The notes under the pieces: model-generated | Told to the model about the DNA's origin: nothing | The model's database searches: none | The model's input: the letters and a program-made list of their open reading frames with translations, nothing else | Shown here: positions 54,192-63,744 of the stretch, piece by piece | Layout: the number at the start of each line of letters is the position of its first letter | Position numbering within the stretch: position 1 is the first letter of the stretch | Program-made: the position numbers and the translations under genes | Assembly (NCBI RefSeq): GCF_026870155.1 | Contig: NZ_CP113975.1 | Span: forward strand, 4,340,001-4,404,000 | Direction of reading: 5' to 3' | DNA length: 64,000 nucleotides | From: Flavobacterium marginilacus | GTDB lineage: Bacteria > Bacteroidota > Bacteroidia > Flavobacteriales > Flavobacteriaceae

Positions 54192-55019
54192 TTATAGCCG
54201 GCACAACTCAGAAGCTTCTTTCAATACTTTTCTTATTCTATTAGGACTCAAACCTATTTTTTCTAAATCTGCACGATTATTAATAATTTCCTTGACCAAA
54301 ATAATACCCAAAATCAATAGTTTATCTTTTTCCAAAAGAGTCAAAGCTGTTAAACAAGTTATGGGGTATAAATGATGGCTGTCTATTTTTGTCTTCAGAT
54401 TATTGGCCAATGGATAATCCCAGCTCAGTAAATTGATTCCCGAACATTGCGCAAAACTAACAGCATCAGAAGTAAATCGATTATTGGTTACGATAAAACA
54501 TTTAGAGATACTGTCTTTTTTAGAAAATATTTCGTGTTTTTTATCCTTTAAGTCATTGAATCGGGAAAAAATATACATCGGCACTTTCACATCAGTAGCA
54601 GCATCCTGCCCAACATGAAATTTGCACTCAATCATAGAAATCACATTATCCTTTTTAATCAGAACATCAATTTCATGGGAAACACATTTGCCTTGCAAAA
54701 TAAGACCAACTTTTGTCTCGCAGCCTTCGGCAGTAAAAAGACGGGCGATAAATTTTTCAAAAAAGAAACCTGCCGGACCCAGTGATCGGATAGATTCTCT
54801 CAAATTATATCGGGCGGCATGTGATTTAGATTTTTTTTTAAGAAGACTAAAAGCCATTTTATAAATGTATTTAGTCGAAATTCCTTCATACACTTCTCTT
54901 TCAATTATCTGCAAAACTTCGTCAACTATATCAGGAGATGCTCCAGATTTCAGCAGAGAATCTTTCAATTTTAAACGATTAAAATCAACAACAGCTTTCG
55001 AATGCTTTACAATTTTCAT
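54192..55019 (-). CDS. ATP-cone domain fused to PD-(D/E)xK nuclease-like domain
   Basis: 275 residues. An N-terminal ATP-cone (about 1-85; KIVKHSKAVVDFNRLKLKDSLLKSGAS, YNLRESIRSLGP) is joined to a Mrr-like restriction endonuclease domain. Candidate active site is D118 (EIDVL) and E131-x-K133 (IECKF), with a supporting FEKFIARLF helix at 86-95. ATP-cones normally sense nucleotides in ribonucleotide reductase and NrdR. Here the cone could gate a nuclease by (d)ATP. The substrate and biology are unknown. It has no R-M partner nearby; the downstream neighbour is a beta-CASP RNase. Confidence 0.82.
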   Translation of the reverse strand: MKIVKHSKAVVDFNRLKLKDSLLKSGASPDIVDEVLQIIEREVYEGISTKYIYKMAFSLLKKKSKSHAARYNLRESIRSLGPAGFFFEKFIARLFTAEGCETKVGLILQGKCVSHEIDVLIKKDNVISMIECKFHVGQDAATDVKVPMYIFSRFNDLKDKKHEIFSKKDSISKCFIVTNNRFTSDAVSFAQCSGINLLSWDYPLANNLKTKIDSHHLYPITCLTALTLLEKDKLLILGIILVKEIINNRADLEKIGLSPNRIRKVLKEASELCRL

Positions 55020-55077
55020 CTTTCCTGAATTTAAAAAATAAGTTTATCAAATTCATACTAAAGATACAAAATAACAA

Positions 55078-55524
55078 CTAGTATTTATTGAGTTTCTGAA
55101 AATAAAACGCTGGAATAAAAACAATTACAAACAAAGGCTGAATCAAAAAACGACGGACATAAAAGAGTATTAAATTCTCTTCATTTTTAAAGAAAAAGAC
55201 AATGGAAAAAAAAGCGATTATTAGAATCACGAAAAGCAAAGCATACAAAACAGCAGCAAATAAAATCATTTCTCTATCCTTGAAAAGCAAATAAAGAATA
55301 CCCAGTGATAATACAGTGTTTAAAGAAAAACGAAGCAATAATCCCAAAAAAAGCAATCCAGAATTAAACTCTGGCAGCGGTAATTTTAAATAATCACCAT
55401 TAAAATAAACCAAGAAAGGGTCATAAAATAACTGCTGTTCAAAAGCTCTTACAAGCATTAACAAAGACACTAATACAACTGTAAAAAAAATATGTTTTTT
55501 ATTTTGAAGTACTTTATTTAGCAT
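55078..55524 (-). CDS. Exosortase F system-associated membrane protein
   Basis: 148 residues with about four transmembrane helices (about 12-28, 50-75, 85-112, 125-145) and the pattern RAFEQQLFYDPFLVYF in the first loop. It overlaps the 3' end of xrtF by 11 bp, so they are translationally linked. In flavobacteria such a membrane protein is regularly paired with XrtF. Function unknown. Confidence 0.8.
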   Translation of the reverse strand: MLNKVLQNKKHIFFTVVLVSLLMLVRAFEQQLFYDPFLVYFNGDYLKLPLPEFNSGLLFLGLLLRFSLNTVLSLGILYLLFKDREMILFAAVLYALLFVILIIAFFSIVFFFKNEENLILFYVRRFLIQPLFVIVFIPAFYFQKLNKY

Positions 55525-56050
55525 ATTTCGAGAATTTATTCACCCAAATAATCCATAAAATAAAAACCGTTCCATAAATTATCGCCGGAAATAAAACATT
55601 GTGTAACAAATGCTTTTCTTCTGGAAAATAATACATCAAAACTATCAGCAGGGCAATACGTAAAACATTGAGAATATAAATCAATAAAGTTCCGCCGAAA
55701 ATAAAAAGCATCGTATTCTTTAGACTTCCCGAGAAGGCGACAATAAAAGAAATAAATAAAATAATTACACTTATACCGTTACAGCCTTCCACTATTCTGA
55801 CAATGTATTGATTTTGAAAATATATTCTAACAAAAGGTTCATTAATAACACTTTCTGCCTGAATGCGCATGAAAAACCAAGAAACCGCTTTTTCTGAATT
55901 TTGGGCAACTGCCTGAGTTATTGCATCTACAGCATTAGTATCGAAGCTATTCAAAAAAGACTGATAGAGAAACGTCAGTACAATATAGCAGCCAAAAAAA
56001 GCGGCTAAAAAAATTAAAAAAGGTTTATACTGTTGGAAATATTTTTTCAA
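55514..56050 (-). CDS. xrtF: Exosortase family protein XrtF
   Basis: 178 residues, multi-pass membrane. Exosortase catalytic triad positions are visible: C90 in EGCNGISV, R131 in LNVLRIALL and H150 in LLHNVLFPAI. Exosortases cut C-terminal sorting signals of exported proteins and transfer them to a cell-surface anchor. No PEP-CTERM-like target is encoded in the window. A -7 type box TAAATTTG lies just upstream at 56071-56064 (minus). Confidence 0.88.
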   Translation of the reverse strand: MKKYFQQYKPFLIFLAAFFGCYIVLTFLYQSFLNSFDTNAVDAITQAVAQNSEKAVSWFFMRIQAESVINEPFVRIYFQNQYIVRIVEGCNGISVIILFISFIVAFSGSLKNTMLFIFGGTLLIYILNVLRIALLIVLMYYFPEEKHLLHNVLFPAIIYGTVFILWIIWVNKFSKYAK

Positions 56051-56095
56051 AATTATTTTTTGCCAAATTTATGCAATTAAAGAATCTGCTTTAAA

Positions 56096-56103
56096 TACTT
56101 TTG
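56096..56103 (+). promoter_or_regulatory. Putative -7 box of the GAF/fRMsr gene
   Basis: TACTTTTG, exact TAnnTTTG match, 17 bp before the ATG, in the short spacer shared with the divergent xrtF gene. No TTG at proper spacing. Confidence 0.45.
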
Positions 56104-56120
56104 TATAAAAATAATAAAAC

Positions 56121-56576
56121 ATGACTTTTCAAGAACTACAGCCAAAAGTAACCGAGATAACATTAAATACAACTCTTAGCAGAGACGAAAAACTCTTGTC
56201 TATATGCCGGCTTTTGAGCGAATCCATTTCTTACTACAACTGGGTAGGCTTTTATTTTGCTAATCATGAGACCAAAACACTTCACCTTGGTCCGTATGTG
56301 GGAGCTGAAACCGATCATACTGTTATTCCATTCGGAAAAGGCATATGCGGACAAGTTGCGGTTTCCAATAATAATTTTGTCGTTCCAGATGTAAGCGCAC
56401 AGGACAATTATATTGCGTGCAGTTTTACAGTAAAGTCAGAAATCGTAGTACCTCTTTTTGTGAACGGCGAAAACATTGGCCAAATTGATATTGACAGCCA
56501 TGTAATCGATCCGTTTACAGAAGAAGATGAACGCTTTTTGGAATTTGTGAATCAGGAAATTGCAAAGTTGTACTAA
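56121..56576 (+). CDS. GAF-domain free methionine-R-sulfoxide reductase (fRMsr-like)
   Basis: 151 residues, a single GAF domain of the fRMsr type: YNWVGFYF, GKGICGQVA (C76), PDVSAQDNYIAC (C100), SEIVVPLFVNGENIGQIDIDS. The cysteines match E. coli C84 and C118; the third cysteine (C94) is absent. The enzyme would reduce free Met-R-sulfoxide in the cytoplasm. Single gene, divergent from xrtF. Confidence 0.88.
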   Translation: MTFQELQPKVTEITLNTTLSRDEKLLSICRLLSESISYYNWVGFYFANHETKTLHLGPYVGAETDHTVIPFGKGICGQVAVSNNNFVVPDVSAQDNYIACSFTVKSEIVVPLFVNGENIGQIDIDSHVIDPFTEEDERFLEFVNQEIAKLY

Positions 56577-56615
56577 AAATATTACATTTACATTTTAACC
56601 AATCCTTAATTATTT

Positions 56616-57551
56616 ATGAAATCCATTTTCTTTAGTCTATTTTTCCTGCCTTTACTACTCTTTTCTCAAAACAACAGTCAAAAAAAAATATACTTAGATT
56701 CCATTTGGAAAGAAACAACAGAAGGAAATCACAAATATTATCGAATTATTGAATCTTACGATTCCTCAAATCAATTATATAAAATCAAAGATTATTATAA
56801 AACTGATGTTTTACAAATGGAAGGACATTCCAAAACAATAGACGTTTCCAGCAAAGAGGGAGAATTTGTATTTTATTATGAAAACGGGAACAAAAAAAGT
56901 ATTCTTAACTATACTAAAAACAAGGTAATTGGTAAAAATGAAGAATGGTATGAAAGTGGCACTAAAAAATTAGAAGCTGAATATTTTGAATCAAAAAATA
57001 ACATCTTTAATAGCTATAAACTGTACCAGTATTGGAATCCAGAAGGCATACAAACAGTAAAGGATGGGAATGGATATTACGAAGAGAAAGGTGATGGTTA
57101 TTTTAACTCCGGGAATATAAAAAATGGATTCAAGGAAGGAACTTGGAAAGGAGAATACAATAAGAAATCCACATACATCGAAGAATATAAAAAAGGAGAA
57201 TTAGTTTCGGGCATAAGTACAGATGAGGACAATAATAAATATAAGTACAAAGAACTAGAAAGTAGACCCGAACCAAAAGGAGGGATACAAAACTTTTATC
57301 AATATATTGGAAAGAACTTTAGAATTCCAAATGAATTACAAAGTATAAGAGGTAAAATATTTACAACTTTTATAGTTGAAAAAGACGGAAAAATAGTTGA
57401 ACCAAAAACCGTACAATCATTATTAGAACCATTAGACCAAGAAGCGATTAGAGTGATTACTAGTTATCCACAATGGGTACCGGGAAAACAAAGAGGACAA
57501 TATGTAAGAGTACTATATTCTATTCCTATTACACTGGCTGGTACTAACTAA
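56616..57551 (+). CDS. MORN/YwqK-like repeats with C-terminal TonB domain
   Basis: 311 residues; signal peptide (FSLFFLPLLLFS, about 5-17). Central part (about 60-200) has YwqK/MORN-like repeats such as GEFVFYYENGNKKSILNY and EEWYESGTKKLEAEY. The C-terminus (about 220-311) is a TonB-C domain: GKIFTTFIVEKDGKIVEPKTV, LDQEAIRVITSYPQWVPGKQRGQYV. With a signal peptide rather than an inner-membrane anchor, it is not a classical TonB energy transducer. Probably periplasmic or surface exposed. Function unknown. Confidence 0.75.
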   Translation: MKSIFFSLFFLPLLLFSQNNSQKKIYLDSIWKETTEGNHKYYRIIESYDSSNQLYKIKDYYKTDVLQMEGHSKTIDVSSKEGEFVFYYENGNKKSILNYTKNKVIGKNEEWYESGTKKLEAEYFESKNNIFNSYKLYQYWNPEGIQTVKDGNGYYEEKGDGYFNSGNIKNGFKEGTWKGEYNKKSTYIEEYKKGELVSGISTDEDNNKYKYKELESRPEPKGGIQNFYQYIGKNFRIPNELQSIRGKIFTTFIVEKDGKIVEPKTVQSLLEPLDQEAIRVITSYPQWVPGKQRGQYVRVLYSIPITLAGTN

Positions 57552-57608
57552 AAAAGAAGCATGAGAAAATAATTCTCAATTCATAATTCACAATTCATAA
57601 TTATTACT

Positions 57609-57616
57609 TACTTTTG
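57609..57616 (+). promoter_or_regulatory. Putative -7 box of rpsO
   Basis: TACTTTTG, exact TAnnTTTG, giving a leader of about 50 nt. No TTG is found at the proper spacing; the preceding DNA is AATTCATAATTCACAATTC-type repeat. Confidence 0.5.
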
Positions 57617-57672
57617 CACCCGTCTTACAATAGCTGTATGACATACATAATAATCATTTAAATAATATTAAA

Positions 57673-57942
57673 ATGTACTTAACTAAAGAAGTTAAAGAAG
57701 AAATCTTCGCTAAACACGGAGGAAAAGCAGAAAACACTGGATCTGCTGAAGGTCAAATCGCGTTATTCACTTACAGAATTACTCACCTTACTGAGCACTT
57801 GAAAAAAAATCGTCACGATTTTAACACTGAGCGCTCATTGGTACTATTAGTAGGTAAAAGAAGAGCTTTGTTAGATTACTTGAAGAAAACAGAGATCAAC
57901 AGATATCGTGAAATTATCAAAGTATTGGGTATTAGAAAATAA
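57673..57942 (+). CDS. rpsO: 30S ribosomal protein S15
   Basis: 89 residues, full length. S15 motifs: TGSAEGQIALFTYRITHLTEHLKKNRHD and LLVGKRRALLDYLKKTEINRYREIIKVLGIRK. Binds 16S rRNA early in 30S assembly. A terminator follows and pnp lies about 240 bp downstream, the widespread rpsO-pnp order. Confidence 0.98.
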   Translation: MYLTKEVKEEIFAKHGGKAENTGSAEGQIALFTYRITHLTEHLKKNRHDFNTERSLVLLVGKRRALLDYLKKTEINRYREIIKVLGIRK

Positions 57943-57952
57943 TCAATATAAT

Positions 57953-57981
57953 AAAGAGGTGCGAAAGTGCCTCTTTTTGTT
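57953..57981 (+). terminator. Rho-independent terminator after rpsO
   Basis: 10-bp stem beginning AAAGAGG with two G-U pairs and a GAAA tetraloop, followed by a T run. 10 bp after the stop. Confidence 0.8.
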
Positions 57982-58183
57982 TTTACAAAAAAGGCAGCTG
58001 GCTCAAGCCAATAGCCGAAATACGAGAAGTTTTACACTTCTGATTAATCCCTTCTGACTTTTGTCTTTTGGCAGTTTCTTTTAAAAAAGTTTGGTTTTTC
58101 ATTGGGTTTTAGGCATTAACTACGCAACAACTACAACTAACAACACAACTAAAACCCATTGTATAATCAATAAGAAAAAATTT

Positions 58184-60319
58184 ATGATTCCACAATTATT
58201 TGTAGAAAAAATCGATTTAGGTGATGGCAGAAGCATCACAATCGAGACAGGACGTTTAGCAAAACAAGCAGATGGTTCTGTAGTAGTAAGGATGGGCGAC
58301 ACGATGATACTAGCAACAGCAGTTTCAGCCCGCACCAGCAACCCAGGCGTTGATTTTTTACCATTAACGGTAGATTACCGCGAAAAATTCGCCGCAGCCG
58401 GCCGTTTCCCTGGAGGTTTCTTCAAAAGAGAAGCTCGCCCAAGTGACAGCGAAGTATTAACAATGAGATTAGTAGACCGCGTACTGCGTCCGCTTTTCCC
58501 AGACGACTACCATGCTGAAACACAGGTTATGATTCAATTAATGTCTCATGACGAAGAAGTAATGCCGGATGCATTAGCTGGTTTAGCCGCTTCCGCAGCA
58601 TTAGCAGTTTCAGACATTCCATTTTACAACCTGATTTCTGAAGTTCGTGTTGCACGTATCGACGGAAAATTAGTTATCAATCCAAGCAGAGAAGATTTAG
58701 AAAAATCTGATATCGATATGATGATCGGAGCTTCTATGGATTCTGTAGCTATGGTTGAAGGCGAGATGAAAGAAATTTCAGAAGCTGAAATGGTAGAAGC
58801 AATTAAATTTGCTCACGAAGCTATCAAAGTTCAAATTCAGGCTCAATATCGTTTACAAGAAGCTTTTGGTAAAAAAGAAACTCGTACTTACGAAGGTGAA
58901 AAAGAAAACGAAGATATTTACAAAAAAGTAAAAGCAGCAGCTTACGATAAAATTTATGCTATCGCAAAAGTTGGATCGGCTAAACACGAAAGAAGTGCAG
59001 CATTTGCTGAAGTAAAAGAAGAAGTTAAAGCTTTGTTTACTGAAGAAGAATTAGCTGCTGATGGAGATTTAGTTTCTAAATATTTCTACAAAACCAACAA
59101 AGAAGCGGTTCGTAACGTAGTATTAGAATTAGGTATTCGCTTAGACGGAAGAAAAACAACCGATATCAGACCAATCTGGTGTGAAACGGATTATTTACCA
59201 AGAGTTCACGGTTCCTCTTTATTTACACGTGGAGAAACTCAAGCTTTGGCTACAGTAACTTTGGGAACTTCCAGAGAAGCAAACCAAATCGATTCTCCAT
59301 CTGAACAAGGTGAAGAGAAATTCTACTTACACTATAACTTCCCTCCTTTTTCTACTGGTGAAGCAAAACCATTAAGAGGAACTTCAAGAAGAGAAGTAGG
59401 TCACGGTAACTTAGCCCAAAGAGCTTTGAAAAACATGATTCCTGCTGATTGTCCTTATACCATCCGAGTTGTTTCTGAAGTATTGGAATCTAACGGTTCT
59501 TCTTCTATGGCAACAGTTTGTGCTGGAACAATGGCACTTTTAGATGCTGGCGTTCAAATGGTAAAACCAGTTTCTGGAATTGCTATGGGATTGATTACTG
59601 ACGGCGAGAAGTTTGCTGTATTGTCTGATATTTTAGGTGACGAAGATCACTTAGGAGATATGGACTTTAAAGTAACCGGAACTGCTGACGGTATTACCGC
59701 TTGTCAAATGGACATCAAAATTGATGGATTACGTTATGACATTATGGAGCAGGCATTAGCACAAGCACGTGACGGCCGTATGCATATTTTAGGAAAAATC
59801 ACTGAAACAATTGCTGCACCAAGACCTGACGTAAAAGCACATGCTCCAAAAATCATCACAAGAACTATTCCTGGAAACTTTATTGGTGCATTGATTGGAC
59901 CTGGCGGAAAAGTAATTCAGGAATTACAAAAAGCTACTGGAACTACAATCGTTATAAATGAAGTAGACGAACAGGGTGTGATCGAAATCCTTGGAACTGA
60001 CCCTGCTGGAATTGAAGCAGTATTAGCAAAAATTGCTTCTATCACTTTCAAACCGCAAATGGGTGAAGCATACGAAGTGAAAGTAATCAAAATGCTGGAT
60101 TTTGGTGCCGTTGTAGAATATACTGCAGCTCCAGGAAACGAAGTTTTACTACACGTATCTGAGTTAGCTTGGGAACGCACTGAAAACGTTGCCGACGTTG
60201 TAAAAATGGGAGATGTATTCCAAGTGAAATACTTAGGAGTAGATCCAAAAACCAAAAAAGAAAAAGTGTCTAAAAAAGCACTTGTTCCAAGACCTCCGCG
60301 TGAGGAGAAAAAAGAGTAA
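58184..60319 (+). CDS. pnp: Polyribonucleotide nucleotidyltransferase (PNPase)
   Basis: 711 residues from ATG at 58184 ([17 protein letters not shown]); a longer frame from 58091 is rejected as it adds low-complexity sequence. Two RNase PH domains (first with [25 protein letters not shown], second with [34 protein letters not shown]), KH domain ([21 protein letters not shown]) and S1 domain ([17 protein letters not shown]). It degrades RNA 3' to 5' by phosphorolysis. Confidence 0.97.
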   Translation: MIPQLFVEKIDLGDGRSITIETGRLAKQADGSVVVRMGDTMILATAVSARTSNPGVDFLPLTVDYREKFAAAGRFPGGFFKREARPSDSEVLTMRLVDRVLRPLFPDDYHAETQVMIQLMSHDEEVMPDALAGLAASAALAVSDIPFYNLISEVRVARIDGKLVINPSREDLEKSDIDMMIGASMDSVAMVEGEMKEISEAEMVEAIKFAHEAIKVQIQAQYRLQEAFGKKETRTYEGEKENEDIYKKVKAAAYDKIYAIAKVGSAKHERSAAFAEVKEEVKALFTEEELAADGDLVSKYFYKTNKEAVRNVVLELGIRLDGRKTTDIRPIWCETDYLPRVHGSSLFTRGETQALATVTLGTSREANQIDSPSEQGEEKFYLHYNFPPFSTGEAKPLRGTSRREVGHGNLAQRALKNMIPADCPYTIRVVSEVLESNGSSSMATVCAGTMALLDAGVQMVKPVSGIAMGLITDGEKFAVLSDILGDEDHLGDMDFKVTGTADGITACQMDIKIDGLRYDIMEQALAQARDGRMHILGKITETIAAPRPDVKAHAPKIITRTIPGNFIGALIGPGGKVIQELQKATGTTIVINEVDEQGVIEILGTDPAGIEAVLAKIASITFKPQMGEAYEVKVIKMLDFGAVVEYTAAPGNEVLLHVSELAWERTENVADVVKMGDVFQVKYLGVDPKTKKEKVSKKALVPRPPREEKKE

Positions 60320-60739
60320 TCCGATCTTAGTTTACTAAAGGTTTATTTATAGAAAAAACCCCGTTTTGCAATTGCAAAACGGGGTTTTTCATGTTTAATT
60401 AATTTCCGTATTTCTCCGTATTTTAATTCCCTCAAATTAAAAACTTCTAAGTATAATTTTTGAAAACACAGATTAAAAGCACTCCTATTTACAGCATTAT
60501 CATTTTCAACTAATTAACATATCCATATATTATAAATAAGCAAAACTAATTTTATCTGAAATATCCTAAATTTAATCATTAGACACCTTTTTTCTTACAA
60601 TATTAAAAATATTTCCTAAGTTTTTAACAGAATAAATCAACAACATCGTAAAAAATAATAAATTATTTACACATAATTCAAAGAAAAAAAATATCTTTAA
60701 CCCAAGTTTATTAACATTTAACCCCTAAACAAAAAAACT
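60320..60739. other. Intergenic stretch between pnp and orphan gene
   Basis: About 420 bp. Contains the pnp terminator at 60354-60389, then about 350 bp of AT-rich DNA with no supported ORF, no exact TAnnTTTG box and no strong hairpin. The promoter of the 141-aa gene is expected here. Confidence 0.4.
60354..60389 (+). terminator. Rho-independent terminator after pnp
   Basis: An 18-bp perfect palindrome arm beginning AAAAACCCCGTTTTGCAA with its complement directly adjoining, ending in five T. It would act in either direction. Confidence 0.85.
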
Positions 60740-61165
60740 ATGTGCGATTCTACAAAAGAGCTTTCGTTTACCCCTTACCCAACTGTCCAAACGACCAAAA
60801 TCAACACTGAAGTATTCACTTTCCTACAGCCAGATCAAGTTGACTATCCTGTAGCTCCATTGGTATCAGCAAAATTCTACACACCAAAAGACGGACCATT
60901 AACACTAAAAGTGAGAGCTACACTGTACATGAACTCCGAAATCCCTGATGCTCCTTTTGTAGAGCCTCCAGTAGAAAAAGACGGCGTTTTGACCATTAAT
61001 TACGATTATAATTTTTCTATGGATACTCCTGAAACCTGTGATGTATGGTATGTAGAACTTGATTACACCTCTCCTACTGTTGGTGAAATAACAACTGTTA
61101 TGTCCTATATGGTAAATTTAGATCCTGAGACTTCTAGAGGAACAGAAACTTCTGTAAATAGTTAA
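60740..61165 (+). CDS. Hypothetical protein, 141 aa
   Basis: 141 residues starting MCDSTKELSFTPYPTV. No signal peptide or membrane helix. Beta-rich, acidic and rich in Thr, Pro and Tyr (LKVRATLYMNSEIPDAPFVEPP, DYNFSMDTPETCDVWYVELDY). No family recognised. It is 49 bp upstream of a TPR histidine kinase in the same direction and may share its operon. A Cys at position 2 is not a lipobox, because no leader precedes it. Confidence 0.6.
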   Translation: MCDSTKELSFTPYPTVQTTKINTEVFTFLQPDQVDYPVAPLVSAKFYTPKDGPLTLKVRATLYMNSEIPDAPFVEPPVEKDGVLTINYDYNFSMDTPETCDVWYVELDYTSPTVGEITTVMSYMVNLDPETSRGTETSVNS

Positions 61166-61214
61166 TCGAATTTTAATTCCAAAGACAAAATAAAAAATTA
61201 AATACAATATTAAA

Positions 61215-62957
61215 ATGAAAAACAAGAGTAAGAAATTTAAATTTATTTTTATTCTCTTATTCTTGTTTTTTTCTTTTTTTCTTTTCTCTCAAAATGTCTC
61301 TAGTAAATTAATATTCGAATCAGAAATAAAAAAAATAGTTAGTGAGCATCCGAAAGAAATTAACTTTTATAAGGCACAATCATTTTTTTTAAAGAAACAA
61401 TGGGATTCTACTCTTGTCTATTCCATGAAGCAGTTAACAGTTACTCCAAATATCAAACTAAATGATTACTGTCATTTTTTTAGAGCAAATAGCTTTAGAA
61501 GAAAAAAAATATTTTCAGAAGCTAAAAAAGAATATAGTTATATTTCTATTTCATTTCCTTTTGTTTACAAAATTAAAATTGGTTTAGGTGCAATTTTTTT
61601 AGAAGAAAGAAATTTCTCTAAAGCAATTATCTGTTTTCAAGAAATTGAAAGAAGTTTAAAAAACAATACTTTTGATTATGATCGAAGTTCTTTAATTCAT
61701 GATTTAGGAATTTGTTTTATGGAACTAAAAAAGTTTGATAAAGCCGAAAAATATCTCTTTAAAAGTGTTATAATGTATCAGGCTAAAAAAAACAATTCAT
61801 TACTTATAACTTCTTATATGGATATTGCAAATCTATATTATCTTCAATATAAAGACAATCAAGCTATTCCTTATTTTAAAAAATCTTATGATTTAGCAAA
61901 AAAAACAAACAATTTTGACTTAAAAAGAAAAACTGCTAAAAACATGTCTGCCGTGGAGGAAAACAGAGGCGACTATAAACAAGCTCTCATTTATAGGAAA
62001 GAATCAGAAAAATGGAAAGATTCTCTAAATGATCAAAACAAAGTATGGGCCGTTGCAGACTACGAAAAAAAATATGCGGTTGCGCAAAAACAAAAACAAA
62101 TCTCAGTACTCAAAGTAGAGAACAAACTAAAAGAAACCCAGCGAAAAACGATGTTTATTTCAACATTGGGTTTATTGTTGATTCTCGTAGGCGGTGTATA
62201 TATGTATGCACAAAAGGTAAAAAACGCTAAAATTATTCTCATCCAGAAAGAAAAACTGGACAAACTCAACGCTACCAAAGATCAGTTGTTCTCTATTGTA
62301 AGCCATGATTTGCGCTCTTCGGTGAATGCCTTAAAAACAAGCAACACCAAACTGACTGCATCATTGGAGACCAAAAACTACAATGAACTTGATCATCTCC
62401 TGCATCAAAACAGTGCAATAGCTAACGGTGCCTACAGCCTGCTCGACAACCTGCTGCATTGGGCATTATTACAGACCAAGCAACTGTATTTCCATAAAGA
62501 TTCGGTTCACCTTCACTCTATTGTGCAGCAGATAGAATACAATTATAAACCATTGCTCATTGACAAAAGCATCATTTTTGAGAATACAGTTTCAAAAAAT
62601 AATTTTATCTTCGTGGATCTTGATTCATTAAAAATTATTTTGCGTAACTTGCTCGATAATGCTATTAAATTTTCTCCAGAAAATGGTAAAATCAGTTTTT
62701 ATACGGCTGAAACAAAAAGTGGTTTCTGCCAGCTGATAATCGAAGATAATGGTTTAGGAATGACTCAAAACACTATAAACGAGCTGCTTCAAGACAATGA
62801 TTTACTGGCAAAGAAAAGCAATTCGGAGATTATAGGAACTGGACTAGGAATGCAGCTGTGCAAACAGATGATTAAGAAAAATGAAGGAACGCTTGCTATA
62901 GAAAGCGAACTTGGTAAAGGAACCAAAATGATTTTAACGTTCCCAAAAACAGTGTAA
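61215..62957 (+). CDS. TPR-sensor histidine kinase
   Basis: 580 residues: signal/first hydrophobic segment (about 9-25), periplasmic TPR repeats (about 45-270; AIICFQEIERSL, LGICFMELKKFDKAEKYLFKSVIMY, QAIPYFKKSYDLAKK), coiled coil, one transmembrane helix (about 313-331), HisKA with H364 in SIVSHDLRSSVNALK, and HATPase (LRNLLDNAIKFSPENGKI, IIEDNGLGM, GTGLGMQLCKQMI, GKGTKMILTF). It senses an unknown signal through TPR. It is followed 1 bp later by the response regulator gene. Confidence 0.93.
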   Translation: MKNKSKKFKFIFILLFLFFSFFLFSQNVSSKLIFESEIKKIVSEHPKEINFYKAQSFFLKKQWDSTLVYSMKQLTVTPNIKLNDYCHFFRANSFRRKKIFSEAKKEYSYISISFPFVYKIKIGLGAIFLEERNFSKAIICFQEIERSLKNNTFDYDRSSLIHDLGICFMELKKFDKAEKYLFKSVIMYQAKKNNSLLITSYMDIANLYYLQYKDNQAIPYFKKSYDLAKKTNNFDLKRKTAKNMSAVEENRGDYKQALIYRKESEKWKDSLNDQNKVWAVADYEKKYAVAQKQKQISVLKVENKLKETQRKTMFISTLGLLLILVGGVYMYAQKVKNAKIILIQKEKLDKLNATKDQLFSIVSHDLRSSVNALKTSNTKLTASLETKNYNELDHLLHQNSAIANGAYSLLDNLLHWALLQTKQLYFHKDSVHLHSIVQQIEYNYKPLLIDKSIIFENTVSKNNFIFVDLDSLKIILRNLLDNAIKFSPENGKISFYTAETKSGFCQLIIEDNGLGMTQNTINELLQDNDLLAKKSNSEIIGTGLGMQLCKQMIKKNEGTLAIESELGKGTKMILTFPKTV

Positions 62958-62958
62958 A

Positions 62959-63705
62959 ATGGATACTATTAATGTACTTATCATAGAAGACACTCCTGAG
63001 CAAAGCGAAGCGCTAAGCAAAGTTTTACAGGCCAATAAGTATAACATTGTGGGCGTTGCCCAGAATTACACAGATGCATTGACATTATTCTATCAAAACA
63101 GTGTGGATATAATAGTGATAGATGTATTCCTTGACGGAAAACCTGACGGTATTACTTTTGCCGAAACCATCAACATTGTGCCAAATGCATCAAAACCGTT
63201 TGTCTTTTTGACCAGTTCACAAGACCGCCAGATTTTTGAAAGAGCCAAGCTCACCAAGCCTTTCAGTTTCCTGATGAAACCTTTCAACGAACTGGAAATT
63301 CTCTACGCACTGGAAATGGCTGTCGAAAAATTTTATGAGCAGACGAATGTATTTCTGAGTGAAGACCAGGACACCGTAATCAGCAGTGATTATTTGTTCA
63401 TTAAAAAGAAAAATTCCCTTAAAAAAGTTTCTCTAAACGACATTATTTACATCGAAGTCGAAGATCGCTACTGCAACATCATTACTGAAAAAGAAAAATT
63501 TGTTATACTCATTTCGTTAACCAAAATAAGCGAACTGCTTGATAAAAACCAATTCATCAGAACGCATAGAAACTACATCGTAAACTCCGATACTATAGAA
63601 GAAATAGTCCTTGCCGATAATCTTGTTGTTCTCAAAGGAAACCGCAAAATCAATCTTAGCGACAACTATAAAGATTTTATCAAAAAAATAAAAATTCTGT
63701 CATAA
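62959..63705 (+). CDS. LytTR-family response regulator
   Basis: 248 residues: receiver domain (1-120; phospho-acceptor D55 in IIVIDVFLDG, acidic pocket E10-D11, F-x-M-K-P loop SFLMKPF) and LytTR DNA-binding domain (about 145-245; LFIKKKNSLKKVSLNDIIYIEVEDRYCNI, FIRTHRNYIVN). It is the partner of the kinase just upstream (1-bp spacing). LytTR proteins bind direct repeats; the target promoter is not identified. Confidence 0.95.
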   Translation: MDTINVLIIEDTPEQSEALSKVLQANKYNIVGVAQNYTDALTLFYQNSVDIIVIDVFLDGKPDGITFAETINIVPNASKPFVFLTSSQDRQIFERAKLTKPFSFLMKPFNELEILYALEMAVEKFYEQTNVFLSEDQDTVISSDYLFIKKKNSLKKVSLNDIIYIEVEDRYCNIITEKEKFVILISLTKISELLDKNQFIRTHRNYIVNSDTIEEIVLADNLVVLKGNRKINLSDNYKDFIKKIKILS

Positions 63706-63744
63706 TATTTCTCCTGCATCATCCGTTACAATAGTAAACAAGAC

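Noticed and set aside
57570..57605. AATTCATAATTCACAATTC-type repeat before rpsO
   Set aside because: Common low-complexity AT repeat of flavobacterial spacers; no evidence of function beyond lying near the rpsO promoter.
58091..58183. Upstream extension of pnp (31 residues)
   Set aside because: The sequence is Thr/Asn-rich low complexity and the canonical PNPase start MIPQLF is at 58184.
60464..60478. AACACAGATTAAAAG as another copy of the GCCACAGATT repeat
   Set aside because: Only about 12 bp match and there is no inverted partner nearby.
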